5,128 nucleotides of DNA. It comes from Pseudomonadota bacterium (GTDB lineage: Bacteria > Pseudomonadota > Alphaproteobacteria > Rhizobiales > Hyphomicrobiaceae). Where the stretch lies: assembly GCA_023387235.1 (NCBI GenBank), contig JAEWIJ010000144.1, positions 1 to 5,128 on the forward strand. The letters are read 5' to 3'. The notes beneath the pieces are model-generated. The model was given only the letters and a program-made list of their open reading frames with translations, did no database searches and was not told the DNA's origin. This document shows positions 1 to 5,128 of this stretch, piece by piece. Position numbers and translations under genes: made by a program. Numbering within the stretch: the first letter of the stretch is position 1; each line of letters begins with the position of its first letter.

Positions 1-1
1 T

Positions 2-1855
2 CTTTCCGATGATGTGGCGATGTTCGTGCTCGAGCGCAGTTTTGCCCGCCTCGTGCGCGAGCGCCAGCGCCTGACCGAACTCGGTCCGATGCTGAGAGAG
101 TTCGTCGGGGAGGGCGCTACTGCCGCCTCACCGCCGCAGCCGGAGATGCCTGCCGCGCCGACGGCGCCCGCCGCACCGGCGCCGCGCACTGCGACCGGGT
201 CGGCTCCAGTCGCGCCCGGAAAGTCGGCGTCTCCGCCGGCGACGGCTGCGCCGCTCACGACCGAGGTCGCGGAGCGCGCGCGCATTCGCACGCAGTTCGA
301 CATCTCCGAGGCGGCAGAGGCGCGCCTCTTGAGCCTCATCGAGAGCCAGGGCGCGAGCGGCGCCAGTCGCATCGGCCGCCTCGAAGCGCTCGCGCGCTGG
401 ATTCAGGAGGCGCGCGCGCAGTTGATGCGCCCGACGAACGACGACGGCGATCTGCGCAAGCTCAAGCTGCGCGCTGCCGACGCACTTGCGGCGGGCGATC
501 TCGCGCTTGCCATGGATACCCTGAAGCACATCCGCCGCGCGCTGCGCGATGGCCGTCGCCGCATCGAGGCGCGCCTCGAGGACGAGGTTGCGGCGCTCAA
601 GACACAGATGACCGAGGAGGCACGTGCAGCGGCCCGGCTCGCCGAGCTTGCCGTTGCGCGGCGGGACTATCTCGCTGCGGCCGATCTCTTCGTCGAGGCC
701 GCGGACTGCCTGCCGAAGAGCGCGCGCGAAGAGGCCTGGCGCTATCATCTGGCGCGTGCCGATGCGCTTCTCCGGAAGGCTGAGGAGGAGGAGGACGCCG
801 CCGCGCTCGGCGAAGCGCTCGCGGGCTACGGCGGCGTGCTGAAGCTGCTTGCCGACGGCTCGAATGCGATCGGCGCGGCGCGCGCCAATGTCGGGCTCGG
901 CCGCGCCCTGCATCGGCAGGCGGAGGCGGCAACAGGCACCGGCCGTCTCGGCGATGCCATCATGGCTTTCCGCAAGGCTCTGGGACTCATCTCGGCCGAC
1001 GATGCCCCGACCGTCTGGTGCGAGGCGCAGGCTGCGCTCGCGCGTGCGCTCATGCTGTCCGGCCAGCGCACGCGTCAGGTGCCGCAGCTTCGCGAGGCTG
1101 TCGAAGCCTATCGGACGGCGCTCGATGGGGCGAGCGACGAGGTCGCGACGCAGATCCGTCTCGAGCTCAATCTCGGTCTCGGCTCGGCCCTGCTCGATCT
1201 CGCCGAGTTCGACAAGTCGCCCGATGTCGTCGAGGGGGCTGCTGCTGCCTATACGGACGCCCTGGCGGCGCTCTCGCGCGAGGAGGCGCCGGCGGCCTGG
1301 GCCGAGGCGAGCTTCAATCTCGGCAGTGCGCTGCTCCTGCGTGCCGACATGCGCGGCGAGACTGGTCCCGATGCGGAGCGCCTTGCAAAGGCGGTCGCGG
1401 CGCTGAGCGGTGCTGCGGACGTGATGACGCCGGAGCGCGATGGCGATATTTGGGTCAATGCAACTCTGACGCTCGCCGATGCGCTCGCCGCACTGGCGGA
1501 GACCGAGACGCCGCCCCTCGATCGCCTGCGCCATGCCATCGGGACCTACCGGCGCGTGCTTGAGGTGGTCGATCGCGCCGCGACACCGATCACGTGGGCG
1601 ACGGCGAGCATGAATCTCGGCTCGGCGCTGATCCGGCTCGGCGAGCAGGAGGACAAGCGCAACAACTGGCTCGCCGCCGCGGGCGCCATGGTGCCGGCGC
1701 TGGAGGTCTTCGAGGCCGAGGGCGCGACGGCCCATGCCGATCTCGCGCGCCGGACGCTCAAGCGCTTCCACGAGGAGTGGGTCGGCCTGCTTGCCCCGCA
1801 GCCGACCGGACCGGTCGCGCCCCCGGCCACTTCCCACCTCCAGCAGGTGAGCTGA
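2..1855 (+). CDS. TPR-like repeat protein of unknown function, 5' end probably outside window
   Basis: Function not recognised. The frame is open to the left edge (codons read L-S-D-D before the first GTG at 14). Neither GTG 14 nor ATG 20 has a visible ribosome binding site, so I treat it as 5'-partial. Counting from GTG 14 there are 613 residues. Residues ~1-32 form a charged helix. Residues ~35-85 are a Pro/Ala-rich, probably disordered linker. Residues ~86-240 are helical and charged, with TPR-like pairs near 148-180 and 203-236. From ~241 to 571 come about seven units of 46-51 residues with the pattern P-x-x-W-A...N-L-G-x-A-L...A-Y-x-x-A-L (W at 335, 429, 480, 528; NLGSAL at 435 and 534). 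This pattern is known from bacterial TPR scaffolds with tryptophan-containing units. No signal peptide or membrane segment is visible. A protein-interaction scaffold is likely. An enzymatic or sensory domain may lie upstream, which cannot be judged here. It ends in its own terminator and so is transcriptionally separate from the aldolase gene. Confidence 0.8.
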   Translation, partial: LSDDVAMFVLERSFARLVRERQRLTELGPMLREFVGEGATAASPPQPEMPAAPTAPAAPAPRTATGSAPVAPGKSASPPATAAPLTTEVAERARIRTQFDISEAAEARLLSLIESQGASGASRIGRLEALARWIQEARAQLMRPTNDDGDLRKLKLRAADALAAGDLALAMDTLKHIRRALRDGRRRIEARLEDEVAALKTQMTEEARAAARLAELAVARRDYLAAADLFVEAADCLPKSAREEAWRYHLARADALLRKAEEEEDAAALGEALAGYGGVLKLLADGSNAIGAARANVGLGRALHRQAEAATGTGRLGDAIMAFRKALGLISADDAPTVWCEAQAALARALMLSGQRTRQVPQLREAVEAYRTALDGASDEVATQIRLELNLGLGSALLDLAEFDKSPDVVEGAAAAYTDALAALSREEAPAAWAEASFNLGSALLLRADMRGETGPDAERLAKAVAALSGAADVMTPERDGDIWVNATLTLADALAALAETETPPLDRLRHAIGTYRRVLEVVDRAATPITWATASMNLGSALIRLGEQEDKRNNWLAAAGAMVPALEVFEAEGATAHADLARRTLKRFHEEWVGLLAPQPTGPVAPPATSHLQQVS

Positions 1856-1859
1856 ACGG

Positions 1860-1887
1860 AACCCCGGCCTTTCAGGCGGGGTTTTTT
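1860..1887 (+). terminator. Intrinsic terminator of the TPR-repeat gene
   Basis: The stem AACCCC/GGGGTT (1860-1865 with 1878-1883) continues, past one bulged G at 1866, into GCCT/AGGC (1867-1870 with 1874-1877) around a TTC loop. It runs into six T (1882-1887). It starts five bases after the TGA stop of the repeat-protein gene. This is a canonical Rho-independent terminator on the + strand and separates that gene from the aldolase gene. Confidence 0.92.
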
Positions 1888-1905
1888 CCCTGTACGTCGG
1901 CCATG

Positions 1906-1911
1906 TATAGT
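1906..1911 (+). promoter_or_regulatory. Possible -10 element for the aldolase gene (weak)
   Basis: TATAGT lies 69 bases before the aldolase start codon, in the only gap available for a promoter after the upstream terminator. It matches TATAAT at five of six bases. At normal spacing the -35 position falls in the T-run of the terminator (around 1882-1888) and is not a good TTGACA match. The strong terminator upstream means a promoter must exist in this gap, but this exact assignment is tentative. Confidence 0.3.
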
Positions 1912-1912
1912 C

Positions 1913-1946
1913 GCGGAGCGGCGGTTTTTCCTCGCCCGCGCTCCGC
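1913..1946 (+). repeat. Inverted repeat in the aldolase 5' leader
   Basis: The perfect 8-bp arms GCGGAGCG (1913-1920) and CGCTCCGC (1939-1946) are separated by an 18-base spacer containing five T. It begins two bases after the TATAGT hexamer and ends 33 bases before the start codon. It would sit at or just after the transcription start, so it could be a leader hairpin or an operator. GC-rich DNA yields 8-bp arms by chance fairly often, so function is uncertain. Confidence 0.35.
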
Positions 1947-1979
1947 CGATCCCCTTCGAACAGCCCGCAAGGACATCCA

Positions 1980-3047
1980 ATGCCCCGAATTTCGCTTCGC
2001 CAGCTCCTCGATCATGCCGCCGAGCACAGCTATGGCGTGCCCGCCTTCAACATCAACAACATGGAGCAGGCGCTCGCCATCATGGCAGCGGCGGACGCGG
2101 TCGACGCCCCCGTGATTATCCAGGCGAGCCGGGGCGCGCGCTCCTACGCGAACGACATCATGCTCAAGCACATGATGGATGCGGTGACCGAGATCTATCC
2201 GCACATTCCCGTCTGCGTGCATCTCGACCACGGCAACGAGCCCGCGACCTGCATGACCGCCATCCAGGCCGGCTTCACGTCCGTGATGATGGACGGCTCG
2301 CTCAAGGCCGACGGCAAGACGCCGGGTGACTGGGACTACAACGTCGGCGTGACGAAGGCCGTCACCGACATGGCGCATCTCGGCGGTATTTCCGTCGAGG
2401 GCGAGCTCGGCGTGCTCGGCTCGCTCGAGACGGGCATGGGCGACAAGGAGGACGGCCACGGTGCCGAGGGTAAGCTCAGCCACGACCAGCTCCTGACCAA
2501 TCCCGATGAAGCTGTGAAGTTCGTCAAGGAGACGAAAGTCGATGCGCTGGCCATTGCCATGGGCACGAGCCACGGCGCCTACAAGTTCAGCCGCAAGCCC
2601 GATGGCGACATCCTCGCCATGCACGTGATCGAGGAGATCCATCGCAAGCTGCCGAACATGCACCTCGTCATGCACGGTTCTTCTTCCATCCCGCAGGAGC
2701 TGCAGGAGATCATCAACAAGTACGGCGGGAAGATGCCGCAGACCTGGGGCGTGCCGGTCGCCGAGATCCAGCGCGGGATCAAGAACGGCGTGCGCAAGAT
2801 CAACATCGACACCGACAATCGCATGGCGATGACGGGACAGATCCGCCGCGTGTTCCACGAGGCGCCGGGCGAGTTCGATCCGCGCAAGTACCTGAAGCCC
2901 GCGATGGAGGCGATGACCAAGCTCTGCACGCAGCGCCTGCAGGAGTTCAACACGGCGGGTCAGGCCTCGAAGATCAAGCGCGTGCTCACGCTCGCCGAGA
3001 TGGCCAAGCGCTATGCGAAGGGCGAGCTCGATCCGAAGTTTGCCTGA
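1980..3047 (+). CDS. fba: Class II fructose-1,6-bisphosphate aldolase (Calvin-cycle subtype)
   Basis: Zn-dependent cytosolic aldolase that interconverts fructose-1,6-bisphosphate with dihydroxyacetone phosphate and glyceraldehyde-3-phosphate, used in glycolysis, gluconeogenesis and the Calvin cycle. It is complete at 355 residues, a usual length for the CbbA-like subtype. Visible motifs are HLDHG at 81-85 (Asp83 as probable catalytic acid/base, His84 as Zn ligand), SVEGELG at 138-144 with the conserved metal-site Glu, GTSHGAYKF at 195-203 (His198, Zn ligand), MHGSSS at 231-236 (His232, Zn ligand) and GVRKINIDTD at 270-279 (phosphate and substrate binding). The ATG start is supported by AAGGA at 1969-1973 with a 6-base gap. 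Terminators before and after suggest a monocistronic unit. No other cbb gene is visible, so CO2 fixation cannot be inferred; this subtype also occurs in heterotrophic alphaproteobacteria. The symbol could equally be cbbA or fbaA. Confidence 0.96.
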   Translation: MPRISLRQLLDHAAEHSYGVPAFNINNMEQALAIMAAADAVDAPVIIQASRGARSYANDIMLKHMMDAVTEIYPHIPVCVHLDHGNEPATCMTAIQAGFTSVMMDGSLKADGKTPGDWDYNVGVTKAVTDMAHLGGISVEGELGVLGSLETGMGDKEDGHGAEGKLSHDQLLTNPDEAVKFVKETKVDALAIAMGTSHGAYKFSRKPDGDILAMHVIEEIHRKLPNMHLVMHGSSSIPQELQEIINKYGGKMPQTWGVPVAEIQRGIKNGVRKINIDTDNRMAMTGQIRRVFHEAPGEFDPRKYLKPAMEAMTKLCTQRLQEFNTAGQASKIKRVLTLAEMAKRYAKGELDPKFA

Positions 3048-3081
3048 GGATCGCTCACGCGCGGGGCACCTGGCGGCGGCC

Positions 3082-3118
3082 CGGCCAGATCCGCGGTTCG
3101 CTGCGGTCTGGCCGCTTT
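3082..3118 (+). terminator. Strong hairpin, probable terminator of the aldolase gene
   Basis: An 8-bp stem CGGCCAGA/TCTGGCCG (3082-3089 with 3107-3114) continues, past a bulged T at 3090, into CCGCGG/CTGCGG (3091-3096 with 3101-3106, one G-U pair) closed by a TTCG tetraloop. It begins 35 bases after the aldolase stop. Only three T follow (3116-3118), so termination may be partial or Rho-assisted; the stem may also protect the 3' end of the mRNA. Confidence 0.72.
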
Positions 3119-3136
3119 AATGGACAGGATGGCCCA

Positions 3137-3165
3137 GCGAATTGCCTTCTAATTAGGCAATTCGC
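3137..3165 (+). promoter_or_regulatory. Palindromic site A upstream of glnB, candidate NtrC-type enhancer
   Basis: The perfect 11-bp arms GCGAATTGCCT (3137-3147) and AGGCAATTCGC (3155-3165) flank a 7-base AT-rich spacer. The core TTGCCTTCTAATTAGGCAA (3142-3160) has the GC-N11-GC spacing known for NtrC sites. Its centre is ~117 bases upstream of the -24 GG of the sigma-54 promoter, a usual distance for an enhancer. The arm sequence is not the enteric TGCACC/GGTGCA, so assignment to NtrC is inference from spacing, position and target genes. A repressor operator is the alternative. Confidence 0.6.
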
Positions 3166-3180
3166 CTATTCTTCAGGCCG
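3162..3180 (+). promoter_or_regulatory. Dyad site B upstream of glnB, second copy of GCCT-N7-AGGC
   Basis: GCCT (3164-3167), seven bases, then AGGC (3175-3178) repeats the core of the stronger palindrome just upstream with exactly the same half-site spacing. The two centres (3151 and 3171) are 20 bp apart, about two helical turns, so two dimers would sit on the same DNA face. The outer flanks are less symmetric (TC/CG), suggesting a weaker site filled cooperatively. It too fits GC-N11-GC. Confidence 0.5.
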
Positions 3181-3265
3181 GACTTGCTCTAAGTTCCCGC
3201 CTTAAAATCCGGCAGTGATAGGCTAACGTGCGGGGCGATCGAGGCATTCTGCTCCGTGACCGGTT

Positions 3266-3282
3266 CTGGCACGTCGCATGCT
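3266..3282 (+). promoter_or_regulatory. Sigma-54 (RpoN) promoter of glnB-glnA
   Basis: CTGGCACGTCGCATGCT matches the consensus YTGGCACG-N4-TTGCW at every fixed base except one (A for the first T of TTGC). The essential GG (3268-3269) and GC (3280-3281) are separated by exactly ten bases. Transcription would start near 3293, giving a leader of ~46 bases before glnB. RpoN promoters need an enhancer-binding activator; for glnB and glnA in proteobacteria this is normally NtrC under nitrogen limitation. Confidence 0.85.
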
Positions 3283-3338
3283 TAAGGCGTGATGTGCCCG
3301 CCGGCCGTCGTCACCGCTAGGAGCGCAGGCAAAGTGAC

Positions 3339-3677
3339 ATGAAGAAGATCGAAGCCATCATAAAGCCCTTCAAGCTCGACGAAGTGAAGGAGGCCCTTCA
3401 GGAGATCGGTCTCCAGGGCATCACGGTGATCGAAGCGAAGGGCTTCGGCCGTCAGAAAGGCCACACCGAGCTCTATCGCGGCGCCGAGTACGTCGTCGAT
3501 TTCCTTCCCAAGGTGAAGATCGAAGTCGTGCTGCCCGACGACATGGTCGGCAAAGCCGTGGATGCCATCCAGAAGGCCGCCAAGACCGGCCGTATTGGAG
3601 ACGGCAAGATCTTCGTATCGACGATCGAGGAGGCGATCCGCATTCGCACCGGCGAGACCGGCACCGACGCCATCTGA
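3339..3677 (+). CDS. glnB: Nitrogen regulatory protein PII
   Basis: Trimeric cytosolic signal protein that reads 2-oxoglutarate and ATP/ADP and is uridylylated by GlnD according to glutamine level; it controls NtrB and GlnE. At 112 residues it has the usual full length. The T-loop holds YRGAEY at 46-51 with the uridylylation target Tyr51; Lys58 (2-oxoglutarate contact) is present. The B-loop TGRIGDGK is at 83-90 and the C-terminal signature FVSTIEEAIRIRTGE at 92-106. The N-terminus MKKIEAIIKPFKLDEVKEAL is canonical and a stop at 3318-3320 rules out an upstream start. The ribosome binding site is poor: TAGGAG (3318-3323) is 15 bases away and only AGG (3327-3329) is at a better distance. Linkage to glnA points to glnB rather than the amtB-linked paralogue glnK. 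It is transcribed from the sigma-54 promoter upstream. Confidence 0.96.
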   Translation: MKKIEAIIKPFKLDEVKEALQEIGLQGITVIEAKGFGRQKGHTELYRGAEYVVDFLPKVKIEVVLPDDMVGKAVDAIQKAAKTGRIGDGKIFVSTIEEAIRIRTGETGTDAI

Positions 3678-3693
3678 ATTCCTCACCCGATTT

Positions 3694-3725
3694 CAGTCCT
3701 CGCCCACATTCGCGCGCGAGGACTG
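3694..3725 (+). terminator. Stem-loop between glnB and glnA, possible attenuator or partial terminator
   Basis: The perfect 10-bp stem CAGTCCTCGC (3694-3703) with GCGAGGACTG (3716-3725) has a 12-base loop. It begins 17 bases after the glnB stop and ends 48 bases before the glnA start. Only three T follow (3728-3730), so it is not a full intrinsic terminator. It may terminate part of the transcripts, or act as an RNA processing or stability element that makes glnB and glnA levels differ. Confidence 0.6.
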
Positions 3726-3773
3726 CCTTTCCAGCCCTCTTAACGACCCACCATCACAAACTGGGGAACATAC

Positions 3774-5128
3774 ATGTCCAAGACCGCTGCTGACGTGATC
3801 AAGACGATCAAGGACAAGGAGGTAAAGTTCCTTGATCTGCGGTTCACCGACACCAAAGGCAAAATGCAGCACGTCACCGCCGACGCTTCGTGCGTCGACG
3901 ACGCCATGTTTGCGGACGGCTATGCCTTCGACGGCTCCTCGATCGCCGGCTGGAAAGGCATCGAGGCTTCGGACATGACGCTGATGCTCGACCCTGCGTC
4001 GGCGCATATGGATCCTTTCTTCGCGCAGAGCACGATGGCGATCTTCTGCGACGTCATCGAGCCGTCGACCGGCGAGCTCTATGAGCGCGATCCGCGCGGC
4101 ATCGCCAAGAAGGCCGAGGCCTACATGAAAAGCCTCGGGATCGGCGACGCCATCTATTTCGGCCCCGAGGCCGAGTTCTTCATTTTCGACGACGTGCGCT
4201 TCACGTCCGATCCCTACAACACGGGCTTCCAGCTCGACAGCTCCGAGCTGCCCTCGAACATGGGCACGAAGTACGAGACGGGCAACCTCGGCCACCGTCC
4301 GCGCACGAAGGGCGGCTACTTCCCCGTCCCGCCGATCGACAGCGCGCAGGACATGCGCTCCGAGATGCTCTCGGTCATGGCCGAGATGGGCGTCGTCGTC
4401 GAGAAGCACCACCACGAGGTCGCGTCCGCGCAGCACGAACTCGGCATCAAGTTCGGTCCGATGATCACGATGGCCGACCACATGCAGATCTACAAGTATG
4501 TGATCCATCAGGTCGCGCAGGCCTACGGCAAGACCGCGACGTTCATGCCGAAGCCGGTCTTCGGCGACAACGGCTCGGGCATGCACTGCCACCAGTCGAT
4601 CTGGAACAAGGGCGAGCCGACGTTCGCCGGCAACAAGTATGCCGACCTTTCGGACACCTGCCTCAGCTACATCGCCGGTATCCTGAAGCACGCGAAGGCG
4701 ATCAACGCCTTCACGAACCCCTCGACCAACTCCTACAAGCGACTGGTCCCAGGCTACGAGGCGCCGGTGCTGCTCGCCTACTCGGCGCGCAACCGCTCGG
4801 CTTCCTGCCGCATCCCGCACGTGACGAGCCCGAAGGCGAAGCGCATCGAGGTCCGCTTCCCGGATCCGGCTGCGAACCCCTACCTCGCGTTCGCCGCGAT
4901 GCTCATGGCTGGTCTGGACGGCATCCAGAACAAGCTGCATCCCGGCGATGCCATGGACAAGAACCTCTATGACCTGCCGCCGGCCGAGCTCGCCAAGATC
5001 CCGACCGTCTGCGGCTCGCTGCGCGAAGCCATGATGAGCCTCGACAGCGATCGCGGCTTCCTCAAGATGGGCGGCGTATTCACCGACGACACGATCGACG
5101 CCTACATCGAGCTCAAGATGGCCGAGGT
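3774..5128 (+). CDS. glnA: Glutamine synthetase type I, 3' end cut by the window
   Basis: Dodecameric cytosolic enzyme making glutamine from glutamate, ammonia and ATP, the main ammonium assimilation step. 451 codons are visible with no stop; the family is usually ~469 residues, so about 18 C-terminal residues are missing. Conserved parts are the beta-grasp N-terminal domain with AFDGSSIAGW (near 49-58), the metal ligands EAE at 132-134, HHHE at 212-215 and Glu222, NGSGMHCH at 266-273 (His271), NPSTNSYKRLVPGYEAP with the flap Glu329, NRSAS, and EVRFPDP from 359 (Glu359, Arg361). NLYDLPP holds Tyr399, equivalent to the tyrosine adenylylated by GlnE, marking the regulated GSI-beta type. The ATG is supported by GGGGA (3763-3767) six bases upstream. 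It lies 96 bases after glnB, same strand, probably co-transcribed from the sigma-54 promoter through the intervening stem-loop; no clear separate promoter was seen in the gap. Confidence 0.97.
   Translation, partial: MSKTAADVIKTIKDKEVKFLDLRFTDTKGKMQHVTADASCVDDAMFADGYAFDGSSIAGWKGIEASDMTLMLDPASAHMDPFFAQSTMAIFCDVIEPSTGELYERDPRGIAKKAEAYMKSLGIGDAIYFGPEAEFFIFDDVRFTSDPYNTGFQLDSSELPSNMGTKYETGNLGHRPRTKGGYFPVPPIDSAQDMRSEMLSVMAEMGVVVEKHHHEVASAQHELGIKFGPMITMADHMQIYKYVIHQVAQAYGKTATFMPKPVFGDNGSGMHCHQSIWNKGEPTFAGNKYADLSDTCLSYIAGILKHAKAINAFTNPSTNSYKRLVPGYEAPVLLAYSARNRSASCRIPHVTSPKAKRIEVRFPDPAANPYLAFAAMLMAGLDGIQNKLHPGDAMDKNLYDLPPAELAKIPTVCGSLREAMMSLDSDRGFLKMGGVFTDDTIDAYIELKMAE

Noticed and set aside
14..22. 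GTG 14 or ATG 20 as the true start of the repeat protein
   Set aside because: No purine-rich ribosome binding site precedes either codon and the frame is open to the window edge; a start further upstream is more likely, though not proven.
128..1837. Long reverse-strand open frame opposite the repeat-protein gene
   Set aside because: Its translation is Arg/Gly/Leu-rich with no recognisable motif, as expected from the complement of a GC-biased gene. The + strand product has clear repeats and a matching terminator.
1872..2858. Reverse-strand open frame opposite the aldolase gene
   Set aside because: The product is His/Val/Asp-rich with no family resemblance; the + strand aldolase is certain.
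3142..3172. Possible sigma-70 promoter TTGCCT ... TATTCT overlapping the dyads
   Set aside because: The 19-base spacer is too long and both hexamers are imperfect; kept only as an alternative reason for an operator in this place.
3186..3200. A third GC-N11-GC spacing after the two tandem dyads
   Set aside because: Bases next to the GC pairs are not symmetric (TC against CC) and the four-base pattern is common by chance in GC-rich DNA.
3693..4940. Reverse-strand open frame of 415 codons opposite glnA
   Set aside because: The + strand encodes unmistakable glutamine synthetase with all catalytic motifs; the reverse frame is a shadow of third-position GC bias.

Overview
The window looks like ordinary chromosomal DNA of a high-GC alphaproteobacterium, probably in or near Hyphomicrobiales. 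The evidence is a glnB-glnA pair whose products read as typical alphaproteobacterial PII and GSI proteins, a Calvin-cycle-subtype class II aldolase, and strong GC bias at third codon positions. That bias opens long meaningless reading frames on the opposite strand. I see no sign of mobile DNA, CRISPR, tRNA or rRNA. The species-level origin is not determinable from what I can see.

Layout, all on the + strand. (1) 2-1855: a repeat protein with a Pro/Ala-rich linker and about seven TPR-like units of ~48 residues. Its frame is open to the left edge, so the true N-terminus is probably outside the window. It ends in a textbook intrinsic terminator (1860-1887). (2) 1980-3047: class II fructose-1,6-bisphosphate aldolase, complete, with a 124-bp leader holding a small inverted repeat and followed by a strong UUCG-loop hairpin (3082-3118). 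It appears to be a single-gene unit. (3) 3119-3338: a control region for nitrogen assimilation. It carries two tandem GCCT-N7-AGGC dyads 20 bp apart, then a near-consensus sigma-54 promoter (GG at 3268, GC at 3280). (4) 3339-3677: glnB (PII). (5) 3678-3773: a spacer with a perfect 10-bp stem-loop. (6) 3774 to the right edge: glnA, type I glutamine synthetase, lacking only about the last 18 residues.

glnB and glnA form the functional core. PII keeps its uridylylation tyrosine (Tyr51) and GlnA keeps its adenylylation tyrosine (Tyr399), so the pair fits the classical GlnD/GlnE/NtrBC nitrogen cascade. The promoter architecture (paired upstream dyads plus sigma-54) agrees with nitrogen control. 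The stem-loop between the genes could set the ratio of glnB to glnA transcript.

I found no convincing new system. The most interesting signals are the tandem dyads, the glnB-glnA stem-loop, and the identity of the repeat protein with the missing start.
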